The notes below the pieces were generated by a model that saw only the letters and a program-made list of their open reading frames with translations, was not told where the DNA came from and did not search any database. Both the position numbers and the translations under genes were made by a program. DNA of 64,000 nt from Telmatactis stephensoni (Eukaryota; Cnidaria; Anthozoa; Actiniaria; Isophelliidae): the NCBI GenBank assembly GCA_029948255.1, contig JALIZF010000990.1:50163-114162 (forward strand), written 5' to 3'. Shown piece after piece: positions 13,801-23,157 of the stretch. Numbering within the stretch: position 1 is the first letter of the stretch; each line of letters starts with the position of its first letter.

Positions 13801-14921
13801 GGGATATTAGTGATTAAATGTCCCCTTAGCCTCGGCAGGTTTAGTGGTCTTTTGTAAAAGTCTAACTAAATCTCACTAGCTTGGCTTCGGGGACATTTCA
13901 TCACTAATATCCCTCTGCAGGGTCATGGTATTACTTATGATTATTTTATCACGTTGTCATTTTTCAGGCTTTGTTGGGTATCCGATGCAAATAGTCGTAT
14001 TCATGACTTCCCATCAATCACCGCAAGCTGTGTAAACATCACTTTTTCGCCATTAGAAACAAGAAGGGAATATGATATCAATATAACTGATGATTCTTAT
14101 GGAGAACAAGAGTTTAAGAAGTTCAACATCTTCATGACGACCAATGACAGCCGTATCACATTTAATGATACTACAAGCTACAATGTAACTCTACATGATG
14201 AAGACAGTAAGCGATGCAATTCAACTTGATTTACAAACATTCGTAATTTAATGCTAATATATTAATAGTTTTTACAATTAATTTGCCCCATACTGCTTTT
14301 CTGAGTTTACAGTGAATATGTGTTTTTCATTGAAAATTCACTCCACACTTTGTTCAACAAACTAACCTTTTTTGTTTTTTGTTTTCAGGAAACTGCTGCA
14401 GCTTGTTTGTTGGCATTCCTGGTTTATTATCAATCTTTTTTCTCGGAGTAAATTCTGTATCGCCGGTGTAGTTTAACAATAAACACGAGTTTTGTTTCAT
14501 ATTCAAATGTGTTAGTTTGCAAACACGTGTAGCAAAAAAAACGCACCTTCGAAGCTCAATAAACTTCCGGTTTTGTTATTACCGGTGCACAACATATTGT
14601 TGCTCGTTGCCCAGAGAAACATCAAAACTTGGCGAAAACTGGCGAAACATTTTGTTCTACCGCTGTGGTCTGTGGTTTATGCTTATACATATGACTACCA
14701 GCTAGTTTCTTTTTAGAGTTTGATCCTAGATTGGAAACTGATGTTTGTTTCCAGCAAAAAGCCACTATGCTTTATGATTTCGAGTTGACAGTAATGTTCA
14801 AGATATGCTATGTTTCTTTATAGTTTTGGACTTTTGATCTTAATTTTGTTTTATGGTTGATTTCGTTTTTGCCAAGAATTCATGATGTCTCATTTCTTCA
14901 TTCTTTTAGTTTTTAGCTTTA

Positions 14922-14963
<42 letters not shown>

Positions 14964-17900
14964 CGGGAGAGGGTAGGCGCTGCTCATCAGCCTTTGAAAC
15001 ATTGTGTGCCAGTGTCTTGGACCCTTAAGCCAGGGGTCGCTTCAATTAACGTCTTACTCTTACTGTTACTATCGTTATAGCAACCAAGAACATAGCTGCA
15101 CTTGTAAATTCCAAGTGCAAAAGTTGTATTGAATTGGCCCCTTGTTTAGATTAGTGGCATAGACAAGCATAAAAGTCAGGCATAAGGACAATTTAACAAA
15201 TGTTCCGATTGTGTACTGAGTATATACAATGTGATGAGCCAATAAGCTTGCAGATTCTCGCACAGAACGTCGATATTAATTATTGAACATCAATATAATA
15301 AAAGATAAAAAGAATTGGCAATACAATCATAGTTAATAATTTGTCTTGACGTACACCTCTATTTCTAGACAGTTTTTGTGTAGCATCAAGGATGAGATTC
15401 CATGAAGAAACAGACGAATACGTTAATATTACAATCATAAGAATGGGAGCAATATCAACGACAAATACATCTATGAGGTAAACTTCTTTGATTATTTTCT
15501 TGATTTGTTCTTTGTGATATTTTTAAACAGACGTTTAGCATTTTTATTTATTTCTTTTCTCAACAACAGTATTTTTTCATGATCTAGGATCAAAACAGCT
15601 CCAAATCTAGCCATACCTGGAGAGGACTACCAATCGCTTCCCGAAAAAGAGTTGACTTTTCTCGTTGGAGAATTTGAAAAGAATGTAACACTTAAAATAA
15701 ACAATGACATAGTTGTTGAGAGTGAACAAAAGTTTATTTTGTCATTGATGGGTCAAAATGGAAGTACTATCATCCCTGCCTGCAAAGATCCAGCTGCAAC
15801 TATTGTCAGTAATGATGGTGAGGTTTTCCTTCTTCTTGTCTCTCACATTGATTCCAAAATCTTCTAATTGGCCATTGGCCAGTACTTTCATTAATGTATT
15901 TGTTCTGATAGATCATTTTCCATGGCCAGTTCGCTTGCCAAAGTGAGCATGCCGTTTATTCAATGAATTTTTATCCCGGGGGGGGGGGGGGGGTACTCCT
16001 TCCAATTTTGGGTAGGGACGTGCCGCTGAGCCCCTCGAACCCTGACCCTGTTCCAGAGCAAAATTTACAAAATTGATACCCTGTTCCAGAGTAAATGCCT
16101 GCCTAATTTCATTGTTTCCGGCCAAGTTGACGTGTCGTTAACCCCTTTCAGCCCGGCCTTTTAGACGAACTTTGTTAAATAGATACCCTGTTCCAGAGAG
16201 TAATTACGATTTTATATACCCTGTTCCAGAGTAAAATCGCTGAAAACGCTACCCTGTTTGGCGGCACGTACCCGTATAAAAATATAGTATAGCGAATATA
16301 GGGGAGTACCCCCCCCCCCCCCCGGATTTTTATACATTTTACTTACTTGAAAATGATGCTTAGCCCACATTTTCTTATTGATTTACAGTGAGTGTGTTTT
16401 GCCCAAACAATGCTGGGGTCCAGCGTGTTTTCGAAAACCAAAGTCCTGTATTGGTTACGTTCACTCGTGAAGGATCTACACAGTACACCCACACTATAAG
16501 GTAAGATTTCACCAATGGCCAACGTCGACTCAAATTCCATAACTTAACTTCAGATTCTTTTATAGAATAAAGACTAATCCCGGTACAGCAAAGCCTGGTA
16601 GTGACTTCATTCGTATTGAAAAAACCCTTACGTTCACACCTGGTCAGAAGCGCATCGACGAGAACATCACATTTGTGGGGGATCTCATCATAGAACCAGA
16701 CGAAAGCTTTCGCATTGATGTGACATCATCAGATAACCGCGTGAACATCATGTGCCCTGACATCGATTTTACCATCAAGAATGATGACAGTAAGCTCACT
16801 TATTTCGTTTTTTAAATAGAATATACTTATAATATCCAGTAATATGGAATTTGTGAGGGTTTTACATACTGGGGCAGCTGTTTTCTGGCTGTATTGTCCA
16901 TAATACTAGCAAAGGTAATAGCCGCGGTTTTATTAAAACATTTTTTTATGTTTAACTCCCAACTTAAACTTGGCTACCATATTGCCATGTTGATAATCAC
17001 TGTTAAGGTGATGTTACACGGGTCGATTCGCAACAACGATTTTTCGCGCACCACGTGGTCAAATTCATAATTTTGCGTTAAAAGTTTTTAAAATTTATAT
17101 CAAATTTTTGAAACTTGTTCACTAAGCAAAAATATTGCTAAAAATAGTTGCATTTTGTATTTTCCACGACATAAACTTTACTGGCTTCGATTTCTGAGAT
17201 GGACTCAAGAATTTTTTGCTGAGTTCCCTGCCCAGCTAGGTACAAACAATTCAATTACCCTATCGCATAATGACGTCACAACAAAACATTCTATTGTTTT
17301 GACGCTAAGAACTATGGTCGCCAGAGGGGATCAGAGTGATTGCATATCAAATAAAATGCAGATGAGCAATCACTGATACATGATATATATCAAAACTCGA
17401 TACATTGAAGTTCTACTTCGAAAAGGAATATTAATAGGTCCCAATTTCCACTGTTTCTGAGCATCTATCCCCAATGTAAATTAAACATACTGTGATGTCA
17501 TTATGCGATAGGGCAATTACCAATGAAAATGTTGTGGTATTTTCTTTAGTTTTCATTGGTTGCGCCAACACCTCAATAACTGTACCAGAAGGCAACAAAA
17601 ATGTGTCATTCACATTAAAGAGAGAAGGACGTTTAGATGTCGAATCTCCAATCTGGTAAGTCGTTTATTCAGCAATGTTTTCAGTAGCCCTACAAACACT
17701 CTTCCCCTGCCCTTCACTCAACTATAGGTTTAGGCTCTCTATTGCTGGTTTGCAAGCCGTCACAAAAGCCATCTTTAACTTCAGCAAAATAATTCTCATT
17801 AACATCTGTCGTTTGTTCATCAAACATGGCTACCACGTCCTTTGCTGGTGGCAAGTGTGATGCACTGGTTATGAGCTCACTTTTCTCCGATTTGACTAGG

Positions 17901-19363
17901 TTCGAGTTCCAGCTCGGGCGTTGGGGCATTTATGAGTTCATTTTGCCTCTTTCTTGCCACGAGGGATTTTCTCCGGTCTGCTTATATAGTCTGCTTCGTG
18001 GTCAGACATATAGGTTGATTGGTGGCAGTAGTAGTGCACCATTTAGAGGCCTAAAAATTAAACTTCACCACGTTGAGCTGCAGTCTAACAATTAAGTGGC
18101 AAGCCTGCAATGACGATAATTAGTCCTCCAAAATTTATTGATTTTAATTACGTACTTATCTGTTCTGATTCTCAAGGAAATATATGAAATCTGCAATATA
18201 ACTTATACTAACTTCCTTAACAAATTCTTGTCATGATTTATAAACAAAACTTTATCAAGTTTAGTTTAAAACTGGTATTTATTCCACAGGTACAGTACAG
18301 TGGATGGGACTGCATATGACAAGGCAGACTACAAACCTGTCGGCAATCAATCAGTTACTTTCAAACCTGGTCAAGTATACATGACATTGAATGTTGAAAT
18401 TGTTGACGATGATTATAACGAAGAAGACGAGACGTTTACTGTGGTTATTGGGTCCTACGTTCCGACTACTCTAACATCATCCCCTTGTTTCAAGATAACC
18501 ATTAAGGATAATGATTTGGGTAAGTTGTGTTACGAAATCAAAATCGAAAAGATAGTGGGTTTTTACCTCGACTCGTTTAAGGAGGCTGGACTGGTTTTGG
18601 AAATTCTCACCTACCTGTTAAAAATTTAAACCACTGTAATTATTGTCTCAGAGCTTTGTTGAGCTAGCTATTTCTCTGAGCAATTTCTAGCAATTTCTCT
18701 TTTTTAATAAATTTGTGTTGCATGTTAGTTTGATGACGTTTGGCGCTAATGCCGCCACGCCCCGATGGCAATTTGTGAGATACTGTAAATACAATTTCTA
18801 TGCGTAGGCCAGCATTTGAGGCCCTTGAAGCCTTCAACACAATTTCATCGAGTAGTTTAAAGCAACCGCTTTATAAAGACATTCATATATATAATAGATA
18901 ATTTTAGGCAGACATACTTGCAAATTTATTCATTGAACAATTGCTATAATATTAGGTGGTCAAATACTTTTGTTCAACAAGCTATCATTGCACTGAAAAA
19001 AAATTATCTTTTATAGCAAAGAAAATATGGTGTATATGGTAGACAGGATCATTCTGTCATAAACATTTTAACAAACTGCTTTTTGAATGAAATTGTTTTC
19101 CAGAACGTATGACGGAAAAACAGGCACAAGGTAAGATCGACCTTTTACTGAATCCAATGATGAAACACGGTTTATTAATTGATATACTTTGTAGAGACTT
19201 CAGTATTTTAATAGTGACAACAGGAATTCTAACAAACAATTAAAATTTCGAATATAGATCTTATTGAGAAGAGGAAAAATATTTGGGTGTTCTTGGGTGT
19301 GGCGATTGCAATTGCCGCTATTATCCTTATTGCAATGTTAATGTTTATCTACGTGATATGCAG
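983..19363 (+). CDS. Calx-beta repeat transmembrane protein, 3' part of a multi-exon gene
   Basis: Sixteen exons read in one frame through consensus splice sites (one exception, at 6027). Seven Calx-beta domains are each coded by a short exon (103-112 bp) and a longer one (224-239 bp); a 27-bp linker exon and a transmembrane exon follow. Every second exon carries the Calx-beta acidic signature of type DDxxxExxExF, for example QDDRLVEQDETFKV and VDDDYNEEDETFTV. Calx-beta domains are known calcium-binding beta sandwiches of Na/Ca exchangers, integrin beta-4, FRAS/FREM and ADGRV1. Because the protein ends with one membrane segment, I infer a type I cell-surface protein with calcium-binding ectodomains. 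The 5' end with signal peptide lies outside the window. All introns before first exons are phase 1, those inside a domain phase 2. No exact orthologue is recognised; function in adhesion or recognition is a guess. Confidence 0.85.
1809..4056. other. 2.2-kb intron, no gene
   Basis: Contains a small inverted-repeat element (2135-2302) and a poly-T run at about 3910-3938. The rest is AT-rich intron without recognisable content. Confidence 0.6.
2135..2302. mobile_element. Short fold-back MITE
   Basis: Arms GATTCGCTTTAATCACGG and CGTGAATAAAGCGAATTC are imperfect inverted repeats that continue with GACGCCATTTTGAA and TTCAAGATGGCGCC. A palindrome AAGCGTGGTA/TACCACGCTT lies in the middle. Target duplication not resolved. 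Confidence 0.55.
4057..6027 (+). CDS. Calx-beta domain 2, exons 4057-4165 and 5795-6027 (abnormal donor)
   Basis: Exon A reads NTFYFDPTSAITLHEKSG and so on, ending AA|GTAAGT. Exon B reads KLSLVFDTNAVSADC, then QDDRLVEQDETFKVKI, and should end at SND plus one base, as all sister exons do. At that point the sequence is GATG|GAATGT instead of GATG|GTnnGn, so the usual donor is missing. Translation runs on for GMLIMSIVVG to a TAA at 6057-6059. A weak in-phase GT lies at 6055. Either that donor is used, a rare GA-AG intron exists, or the transcript ends here. Confidence 0.75.
4166..5794. other. 1.6-kb intron with a TTAA-type element remnant and a CTT microsatellite
   Basis: TTAAGGACGTTCGCGGG at 4348 resembles the start of a piggyBac-type miniature element, and the phrase GGGGTCACCGTT recurs inside as in other such elements of this window, but no matching right end is seen. 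A pure (CTT)n tract occupies about 5672-5706. Confidence 0.4.
8335..8565. repeat. (TCCTA)n microsatellite and CTAG-rich cryptic repeat
   Basis: About eight TCCTA copies at 8335-8376 are followed by roughly 180 bp built from GATTCTAG, TCTAGCTAGA and AGATCTAG variants, itself near-palindromic. It lies in the loop of the fold-back element. Confidence 0.8.
8945..9782. mobile_element. Non-autonomous piggyBac-type element (TTAA target)
   Basis: Ends GGTTACTGACTACGTTGGCA and TGCCAACGTAGTCAGTCACC are inverted repeats, flanked by TTAA on both sides (8941-8944, 9783-9786). The left arm of the host fold-back element has a single TTAA at the equivalent site (TTCCTTTAACGATGC), which shows the empty target. 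No transposase is encoded. A relative begins at 37956. Confidence 0.85.
10088..11230 (+). CDS. Calx-beta domain 3, exons 10088-10190 and 10998-11230
   Basis: Exon A follows TTCTTCTTTCAG and reads NITCSSVADLKEPDGPAV onward to ILGTAAGT. Exon B reads CSTQDGTATQPNDYTQ, then SDDRIVEDNKTLTV, ending INDD before GTAAGT. Exon A begins only 18 bp after the target duplication of a large fold-back transposon, so the acceptor region has been almost reached by that insertion. The 807-bp intron between the two exons shows nothing recognisable. Confidence 0.82.
11231..11733. other. Intron of 503 bp, nothing recognised
   Basis: No exon-like frame, repeat or inverted structure stands out. Confidence 0.5.
11734..14206 (+). 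CDS. Calx-beta domain 4, exons 11734-11842 and 13968-14206
   Basis: Exon A reads YIYFCPPYSTYIREAAG and ends HTVE before GTGAGT. Exon B reads LCWVSDANSRIHDFPS, then TDDSYGEQEFKKFNI and FNDTTSYNVTLHDED, ending GACA|GTAAGC. It is the closest relative of domain 1. The 2.1-kb intron between the exons contains three miniature elements listed separately. Exon B can be followed by the next domain (15369) or, in frame, by an alternative terminal exon at 14389. Confidence 0.83.
12518..13225. mobile_element. Palindromic MITE with TA target, copy 1
   Basis: TIRs begin GACAAGGCGCATTTT and end AGTTTTGCGCCTTGTC, flanked by TA on both sides (12516-12517, 13226-13227). Almost the whole 708 bp is one imperfect hairpin, with the centre near 12870 (GAGATACGAATTTTCAAAAA mirrored). 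TA targets suggest Tc1/mariner-type mobilisation. The same family recurs at 19678-20383. Confidence 0.8.
13298..13751. mobile_element. Decayed TTAA-type MITE
   Basis: Left end TTAA|GGACGGTGCCTACTA and right end TAGTTGGCACCGCCC|TTCA are imperfect inverted repeats. One target copy has changed from TTAA to TTCA. No coding content. Confidence 0.55.
13801..13913. mobile_element. 113-bp fold-back element
   Basis: GGGATATTAGTGATTAAATG at the left and CATTTCATCACTAATATCCC at the right are near-perfect inverted repeats, continuing into TCCCC/GGGGA. It lies 55 bp upstream of exon B of domain 4. Confidence 0.6.
14389..14471 (+). CDS. Candidate alternative terminal exon with GPI-signal-like tail
   Basis: A strong acceptor (pyrimidine tract, then TTTTCAG) precedes an 83-bp stretch. 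Joined to exon B of domain 4, it reads in frame RNCCSLFVGIPGLLSIFFL followed by a few residues and TAG. A short polar start with candidate small omega residues, about 18 hydrophobic residues and an immediate stop is the layout of a GPI-anchor signal. AATAAA follows 7 bp after the stop. The main path skips this exon. I infer an isoform with fewer domains and a lipid anchor; it could instead be a relic of an ancestral gene end. Confidence 0.5.
14478..14483 (+). terminator. Polyadenylation signal AATAAA for the alternative exon
   Basis: AATAAA sits just downstream of the stop codon of the candidate alternative terminal exon, in a region otherwise intronic for the long form. Its placement supports use of that exon as a true transcript end. 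Confidence 0.4.
14484..15368. other. Intron remainder with a TTG microsatellite
   Basis: (TTG)n occupies about 14925-14963. Nothing else is recognised between the alternative terminal exon and domain 5. Confidence 0.5.
15369..15817 (+). CDS. Calx-beta domain 5, exons 15369-15477 and 15588-15817
   Basis: Exon A reads NSFCVASRMRFHEETDEYVN and ends AG|GTAAAC. Exon B reads IKTAPNLAIPGEDYQSLP, then NNDIVVESEQKFIL, and ends SND before G|GTGAGG. This donor is what the damaged donor of domain 2 should look like. The intervening intron is only 110 bp. Confidence 0.84.
15975..16325. mobile_element. hAT-type MITE with 8-bp target duplication
   Basis: Ends CCCGGGGGG...TACTCC and GGAGTACCCCC...CCGG are inverted repeats with G/C homopolymer tips. 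ATTTTTAT is directly repeated at 15967-15974 and 16326-16333. The interior repeats the phrase TACCCTGTTCCAGAG four times. A sister element with the same tips interrupts the hydrolase gene at 27576. Confidence 0.82.
16389..16789 (+). CDS. Calx-beta domain 6, exons 16389-16500 and 16566-16789
   Basis: Exon A reads SVFCPNNAGVQRVFENQSPV and ends AG|GTAAGA. Exon B reads IKTNPGTAKPGSDFIRIE, then GDLIIEPDESFRIDV, ending KNDD before GTAAGC. The intron of 65 bp is the shortest in the gene. Domains 5 and 6 share the IKTxPxxAxPGxDF start of the second exon, as in canonical Calx-beta domains. Confidence 0.84.
16790..17549. other. Intron with a truncated TTAA element and an inverted pair
   Basis: TTAAGGTGATGTTACACGGG at 17003 is a miniature-element-like end with no visible partner. 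Further on, ACCCTATCGCATAATGACGT (about 17258) is matched in inverse by ATGTCATTATGCGATAGGGC near 17492. Confidence 0.45.
17550..18519 (+). CDS. Calx-beta domain 7, exons 17550-17655 and 18290-18519
   Basis: Exon A reads IFIGCANTSITVPEGNKNVS and ends TG|GTAAGT. Exon B reads YSTVDGTAYDKADYKPVG, then VDDDYNEEDETFTVVI, ending KDNDL before G|GTAAGT. This is the most canonical domain of the series (TAxxxxDYxP, then the acidic motif). The 634-bp intron shows nothing recognisable. Confidence 0.85.
18520..19257. other. Introns flanking the linker exon
   Basis: Apart from the 27-bp exon at 19104-19130, no repeat or coding signal is evident. Confidence 0.45.
19104..19130 (+). CDS. 27-bp linker exon of the Calx-beta gene
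   Basis: Between TTTTCCAG and GTAAGA, 27 bp read ERMTEKQAQ in frame with domain 7 and the transmembrane exon. Phase 1 on both sides, so it can be skipped without shifting the frame. Confidence 0.65.
19258..19363 (+). CDS. Transmembrane exon of the Calx-beta gene
   Basis: The exon reads DLIEKRKN followed by about 24 hydrophobic residues (IWVFLGVAIAIAAIILIAML, then MFIYVIC) and ends AG|GTAAGA. It gives one membrane helix after the last Calx-beta domain. Charged residues precede it and RKPR would follow it, fitting a type I orientation with a short cytoplasmic tail. Confidence 0.8.
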
Positions 19364-19677
19364 GTAAGAGCTGTCGATACACACTGAATTTAGAATCAAT
19401 TTTTCTATTTGTGTCCCATAAGTTAATGCTGAAAGAGCAGTGCTAAATCAAGTCGTTCATACTGCACATTTCAATCTGGGAAACACATTTCGGTTGCCGA
19501 CCTATATTTCGAACCCTCAGTAAAACTGTTGGCCTGTTTCAAAGAATATAACATAGAAGCTATAAGCCATAATTGACCATAGGAAATATATCAGTAAATT
19601 AGATGTCTAATGATGTATTTGTCCACTGAGAGATAGAAATATTGCATAATAGTAGTGAAACAAGCTCGATCTATATA

Positions 19678-20383
19678 GACAAGGCGCATTTTTTTTAAAT
19701 CAGATACCTGGAGGCATTTTGGGGTAGAGGCTGGTAACATAACTATTCTAAACTGATTTTTCATGCTGAATGCGAATATGACTGTTACCAAGACGTATTC
19801 TGCAATCTTATACGTGTAAATGACGTATTTTGTGAATTGCTACAGTCATTTCATACTAACGGCTTTTTCATGTAATTCCAAAAGTTCCCAAACTTAAAAA
19901 CAATTACCATAGCTGGAAAGAGCACATCAAAATCAGTAAAACTGTGCAGTTTGAAGGATATCAGTTGAAAAATCAAGGAGATACGAATTTTCAAAAATCG
20001 AAATTTGTTTGTATCTCTTGCATAACTGTAAGTGTTTTCATACAAAATTTTGATTTTTGAAAATTCGTATCTCCTTGAGTTTTCAACTGATATCCTTCAA
20101 ACTTCAGAGTTTTACTGATTTTGATATGCTCTTTTCAGCTATGGTCATTGTTTTAAAGTTTGGGAACTTTTTGGAATTACATGAAAAAGCCGTTTGTATG
20201 AAATGACTGTAGCAATTCACAAAATACGTCATTTACACATATAAGATTGCAGAATACGTCTTGGTAACAGACATATTCGCATTCAGCATGAAAAATCGGT
20301 TTAGAATAGTTATGTTACCAGCCTCTACCCCAAAATGCCTTCTGCACTTTTTCCGATCGACTTTTTCAGTTTTGCGCCTTGTC
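19678..20383. mobile_element. Palindromic MITE with TA target, copy 2
   Basis: Same family as 12518-13225: tips GACAAGGCGC and GCGCCTTGTC, TA at 19676-19677 and 20384-20385, 706 bp, full-length hairpin. The two copies differ by scattered substitutions and small indels. Confidence 0.8.
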
Positions 20384-20530
20384 TAATATGATTACTAGCG
20401 TGTAAATTCCATGAGTTACACACCTCCCTGATATAAGAGTTTAAGGTAATTTGCCATGTGCTATTTCGAGCTTCTATGCTCTATAATTTGAGACTGATGG
20501 ACCATAAATATTTTTCAAGTAGACGTATAA

Positions 20531-20814
20531 GCTATTTCAAAAAAGGTTGACGGAGCGAACGACGAATGGAGATCGGCGACTGGTGGTTGCACGACCGAAA
20601 GGAACTGTGGTTACGCTATTAGACGGAGATATGAATCGCCCATCGACCGCTTTGTCCAATAAGGCTTTTACGGCATGGTATCGGCATTGCTTGAGTATTT
20701 AATTAATGAAAATGAAGCAGTTCTTGTTACCCAAAATTTCCTGTCGTGCAATTACCAACCGCCGATATTTTGCCATTCGTTCGCCATTCGCCCCGTCAAC
20801 CTTTTTTGAAATAG
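20531..20814. mobile_element. Fold-back MITE
   Basis: GCTATTTCAAAAAAGGTTGA and its complement TCAACCTTTTTTGAAATAGC bracket about 280 bp, with a further inverted match CGGAGCGAACGACGAATGG versus CCATTCGTTCGCCATTCG. Flanked by TATA-like sequence. Confidence 0.6.
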
Positions 20815-21296
20815 CTATATCTACTAAACCATTTTAGTTCATGAATTATATTTAGGGACCTGATGGTTGTTTAATTTGTAACTAAACGGTGATTATAGAT
20901 CATTTTACAAATGTGTTTGAATTTGGAATTAGTTTCTTAAAGATACCGTATTCGCCTAATGGGGGAAGAGGCGGTAAATTTCATTGGTCGTGATTCGTGC
21001 GTTCTCAGAATAAAGCACAAGAGCTTGCGATGGCGTTTCATACCTAAACTGCCACGGTCGCTTTTGAAATTTCTTTTGTACATGTTATTTAAATGTAAAT
21101 CTCCTTGATAACAAAGACAAAAGTGAAATCTAGCAAAACAAAAGAAAAGGATTGGGGAAGTGTATGTAAGAAATGTCATCATATACGCAATGATATTTCA
21201 AGTAATTTGTCAAAATTTCCTATTTAGCTATTACTATCTAAAAACCACGCCAGTGACTCCTTTCAAAATTTTTGTCCTACCAATTACTTGTTGCAG

Positions 21297-21307
21297 AAAG
21301 CCTCGAG
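21297..21307 (+). CDS. Possible 11-bp microexon of the cytoplasmic tail
   Basis: TTGTTGCAG, then 11 bp, then GTAAGT. In phase with the transmembrane exon it adds RKPR plus one base. Both splice sites are good, but an 11-bp exon needs transcript support. Confidence 0.35.
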
Positions 21308-21421
21308 GTAAGTAGACAACCCTGAGGAAAGTCACAAGCTGTATACCAGCAATGGGTAGAGAAAATACATTAACAGCCACGGTTGCACAAGTAAAAAGCA
21401 AGGAAGAAGAGGTGTACATTG

Positions 21422-21577
21422 ACCGAATCGAAATATGGCGGCAAATTTGAATAAATATTGTTCTGGACTGACCAGCCTCGTGTTCACGTGGAAACACAAA
21501 AGCGTTTTCACATGAATGAGAGGCTAGTCAGTATAAAACAATAGTTATTCAAATTTGCCGCCATATTTCGATTCGGT
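21422..21577. mobile_element. 156-bp fold-back MITE
   Basis: ACCGAATCGAAATATGGCGG and its exact complement form 33-bp arms around a GC-balanced core. The target duplication is unclear. Confidence 0.6.
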
Positions 21578-22467
21578 GTATGTTATTGACTTTTTTAATT
21601 TCTTGACTAGTTTCAAACGGTTTCAAAATTCTGGAGCGATTTATCTTAACTTGTGTGAACCGTAAAATTGCAATGAAGCTGGATTTTTTATTCTGACTGC
21701 CCAATTTTTCAGTGTAGATATTATGCTTTCTTGTTGCTTATAAACATTAAACCTTGCAGTTAGGTTGTCAAAGCCTGCGTGTGAGTTGTAGAGACAAGTA
21801 ACATCTTGATCTGTAAACGGATTCATTTATTTATTTTTTTATTTAATGTATTCGCCCAAGGGCAGGTAATTTTACAATAGGACTCAAGGTCCCCTACAAG
21901 GTAAATTACCCGACCCAACCCCTAAAAGAAAAAAAGATATAAACCCACCCACTTACAAGCACCCCTTGCTAAAAAAAGACAACTTAATAACAAACATAAA
22001 TAATAATTCGTACATAAGAAGGTTCTAGGGACATATTGAAAATGTTATTGTCATGCAAAATGTCCACCCTGGAAGAATTCCCTGGTTTCTCTTATTCCTT
22101 TTGGTTTGATCTTTGTATGTTAATCCGCTTTTTGTCATTTGCACATTTCTATATTATACTATCACAATTTTAATTTGATTATGCTCTATATTATTATTGT
22201 TGTATTAATATAATCTCAAATATTTGAAGAATATGTGAATTTATATTTAACTCTAAAATGTGAAAGTCAAAAGCAATAAATGCGTGTAAACATATTTAAT
22301 TTGTGTTTTAGTCATTCATTTAAATTTCTGCTTGATTTGAACCGTGTGTCGTCTATAAGACCAAACTTAAAGCTAATTTAACATCTAATTATTAACCTGT
22401 TTTCCTTCATTTTCTATTTTCTTCTTTTCTATTCTCATTCTTTTTTTTCTAAGTTTTCTTTTTGCAG

Positions 22468-22544
22468 TAATTTGTAAGATTCCATCACTATATATAGAAT
22501 GCCTACAATATATCCGTGAAAAACTTTGTAAGAAATTGCACTAA
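22468..22544 (+). CDS. Possible last coding exon of the Calx-beta gene
   Basis: After a pyrimidine-rich tract ending TTTTTGCAG, the frame from the microexon reads VICKIPSLYIECLQYIREKL, then a few residues and TAA. Much of this stretch overlaps a miniature element beginning near 22497, so if real the tail would be partly transposon-derived. Low confidence. Confidence 0.22.
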
Positions 22545-22640
22545 TTTGCATTAAATAAACAATAGAAAACAAAGGACTTCGCGCTATTTAGTACAATTTA
22601 GTTCGCTAACTTTTTCACGGATATAGAGTGATCGCACTTA
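22497..22640. mobile_element. Small MITE, same family as 24810-24937
   Basis: Ends GAATGCCTACAATATATCCG and ATATAGAGTGATCGCACT are imperfect inverted repeats with TA-like flanks; CCGTGAAAAA and TTTTTCACGG continue the arms. It overlaps the possible last exon of the Calx-beta gene. Confidence 0.45.
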
Positions 22641-23157
22641 ATCCGTGAAATTGTACTAGTTAAATATTGCAAAATAGCACTAATAAACAATGGAAAACAC
22701 TAATCTTAAAGTGAGATTCCTGTGTGTCATGCGCGGCGTGTTTATAGACCAGCTCTGAACTCGACTTCTTGGTACGTGGATACGTGGAATGAACAATGAT
22801 TCGTGACGTCATCGAAATATCTTTGGAATGATAATTAATGGTCACCGGATATCACTAGAGACCTTAAGCACGGTCGACGAATGAGGATGACGACGACGAA
22901 CCGGAAGTAATTATGCCTCTATTTTACCATCGCGCATGCGCGACAAGACTGTCCTCGTTGTCCACCTGAAGTCGACGACCTCAAAATAGAAGTCGAGCGG
23001 TGAACGTGAGTATTTCTTTTTTTTTTCTTGTCTACTTAATAGCGATATCTCGAAGTAGAAACTTCACTAACGAAAGTTTAGGGAATACTTAAGATTATAG
23101 GCGATTATTTTAGACATTGATATGATGGATATAGTTTGTCAATTAACTTGTTTGGCA

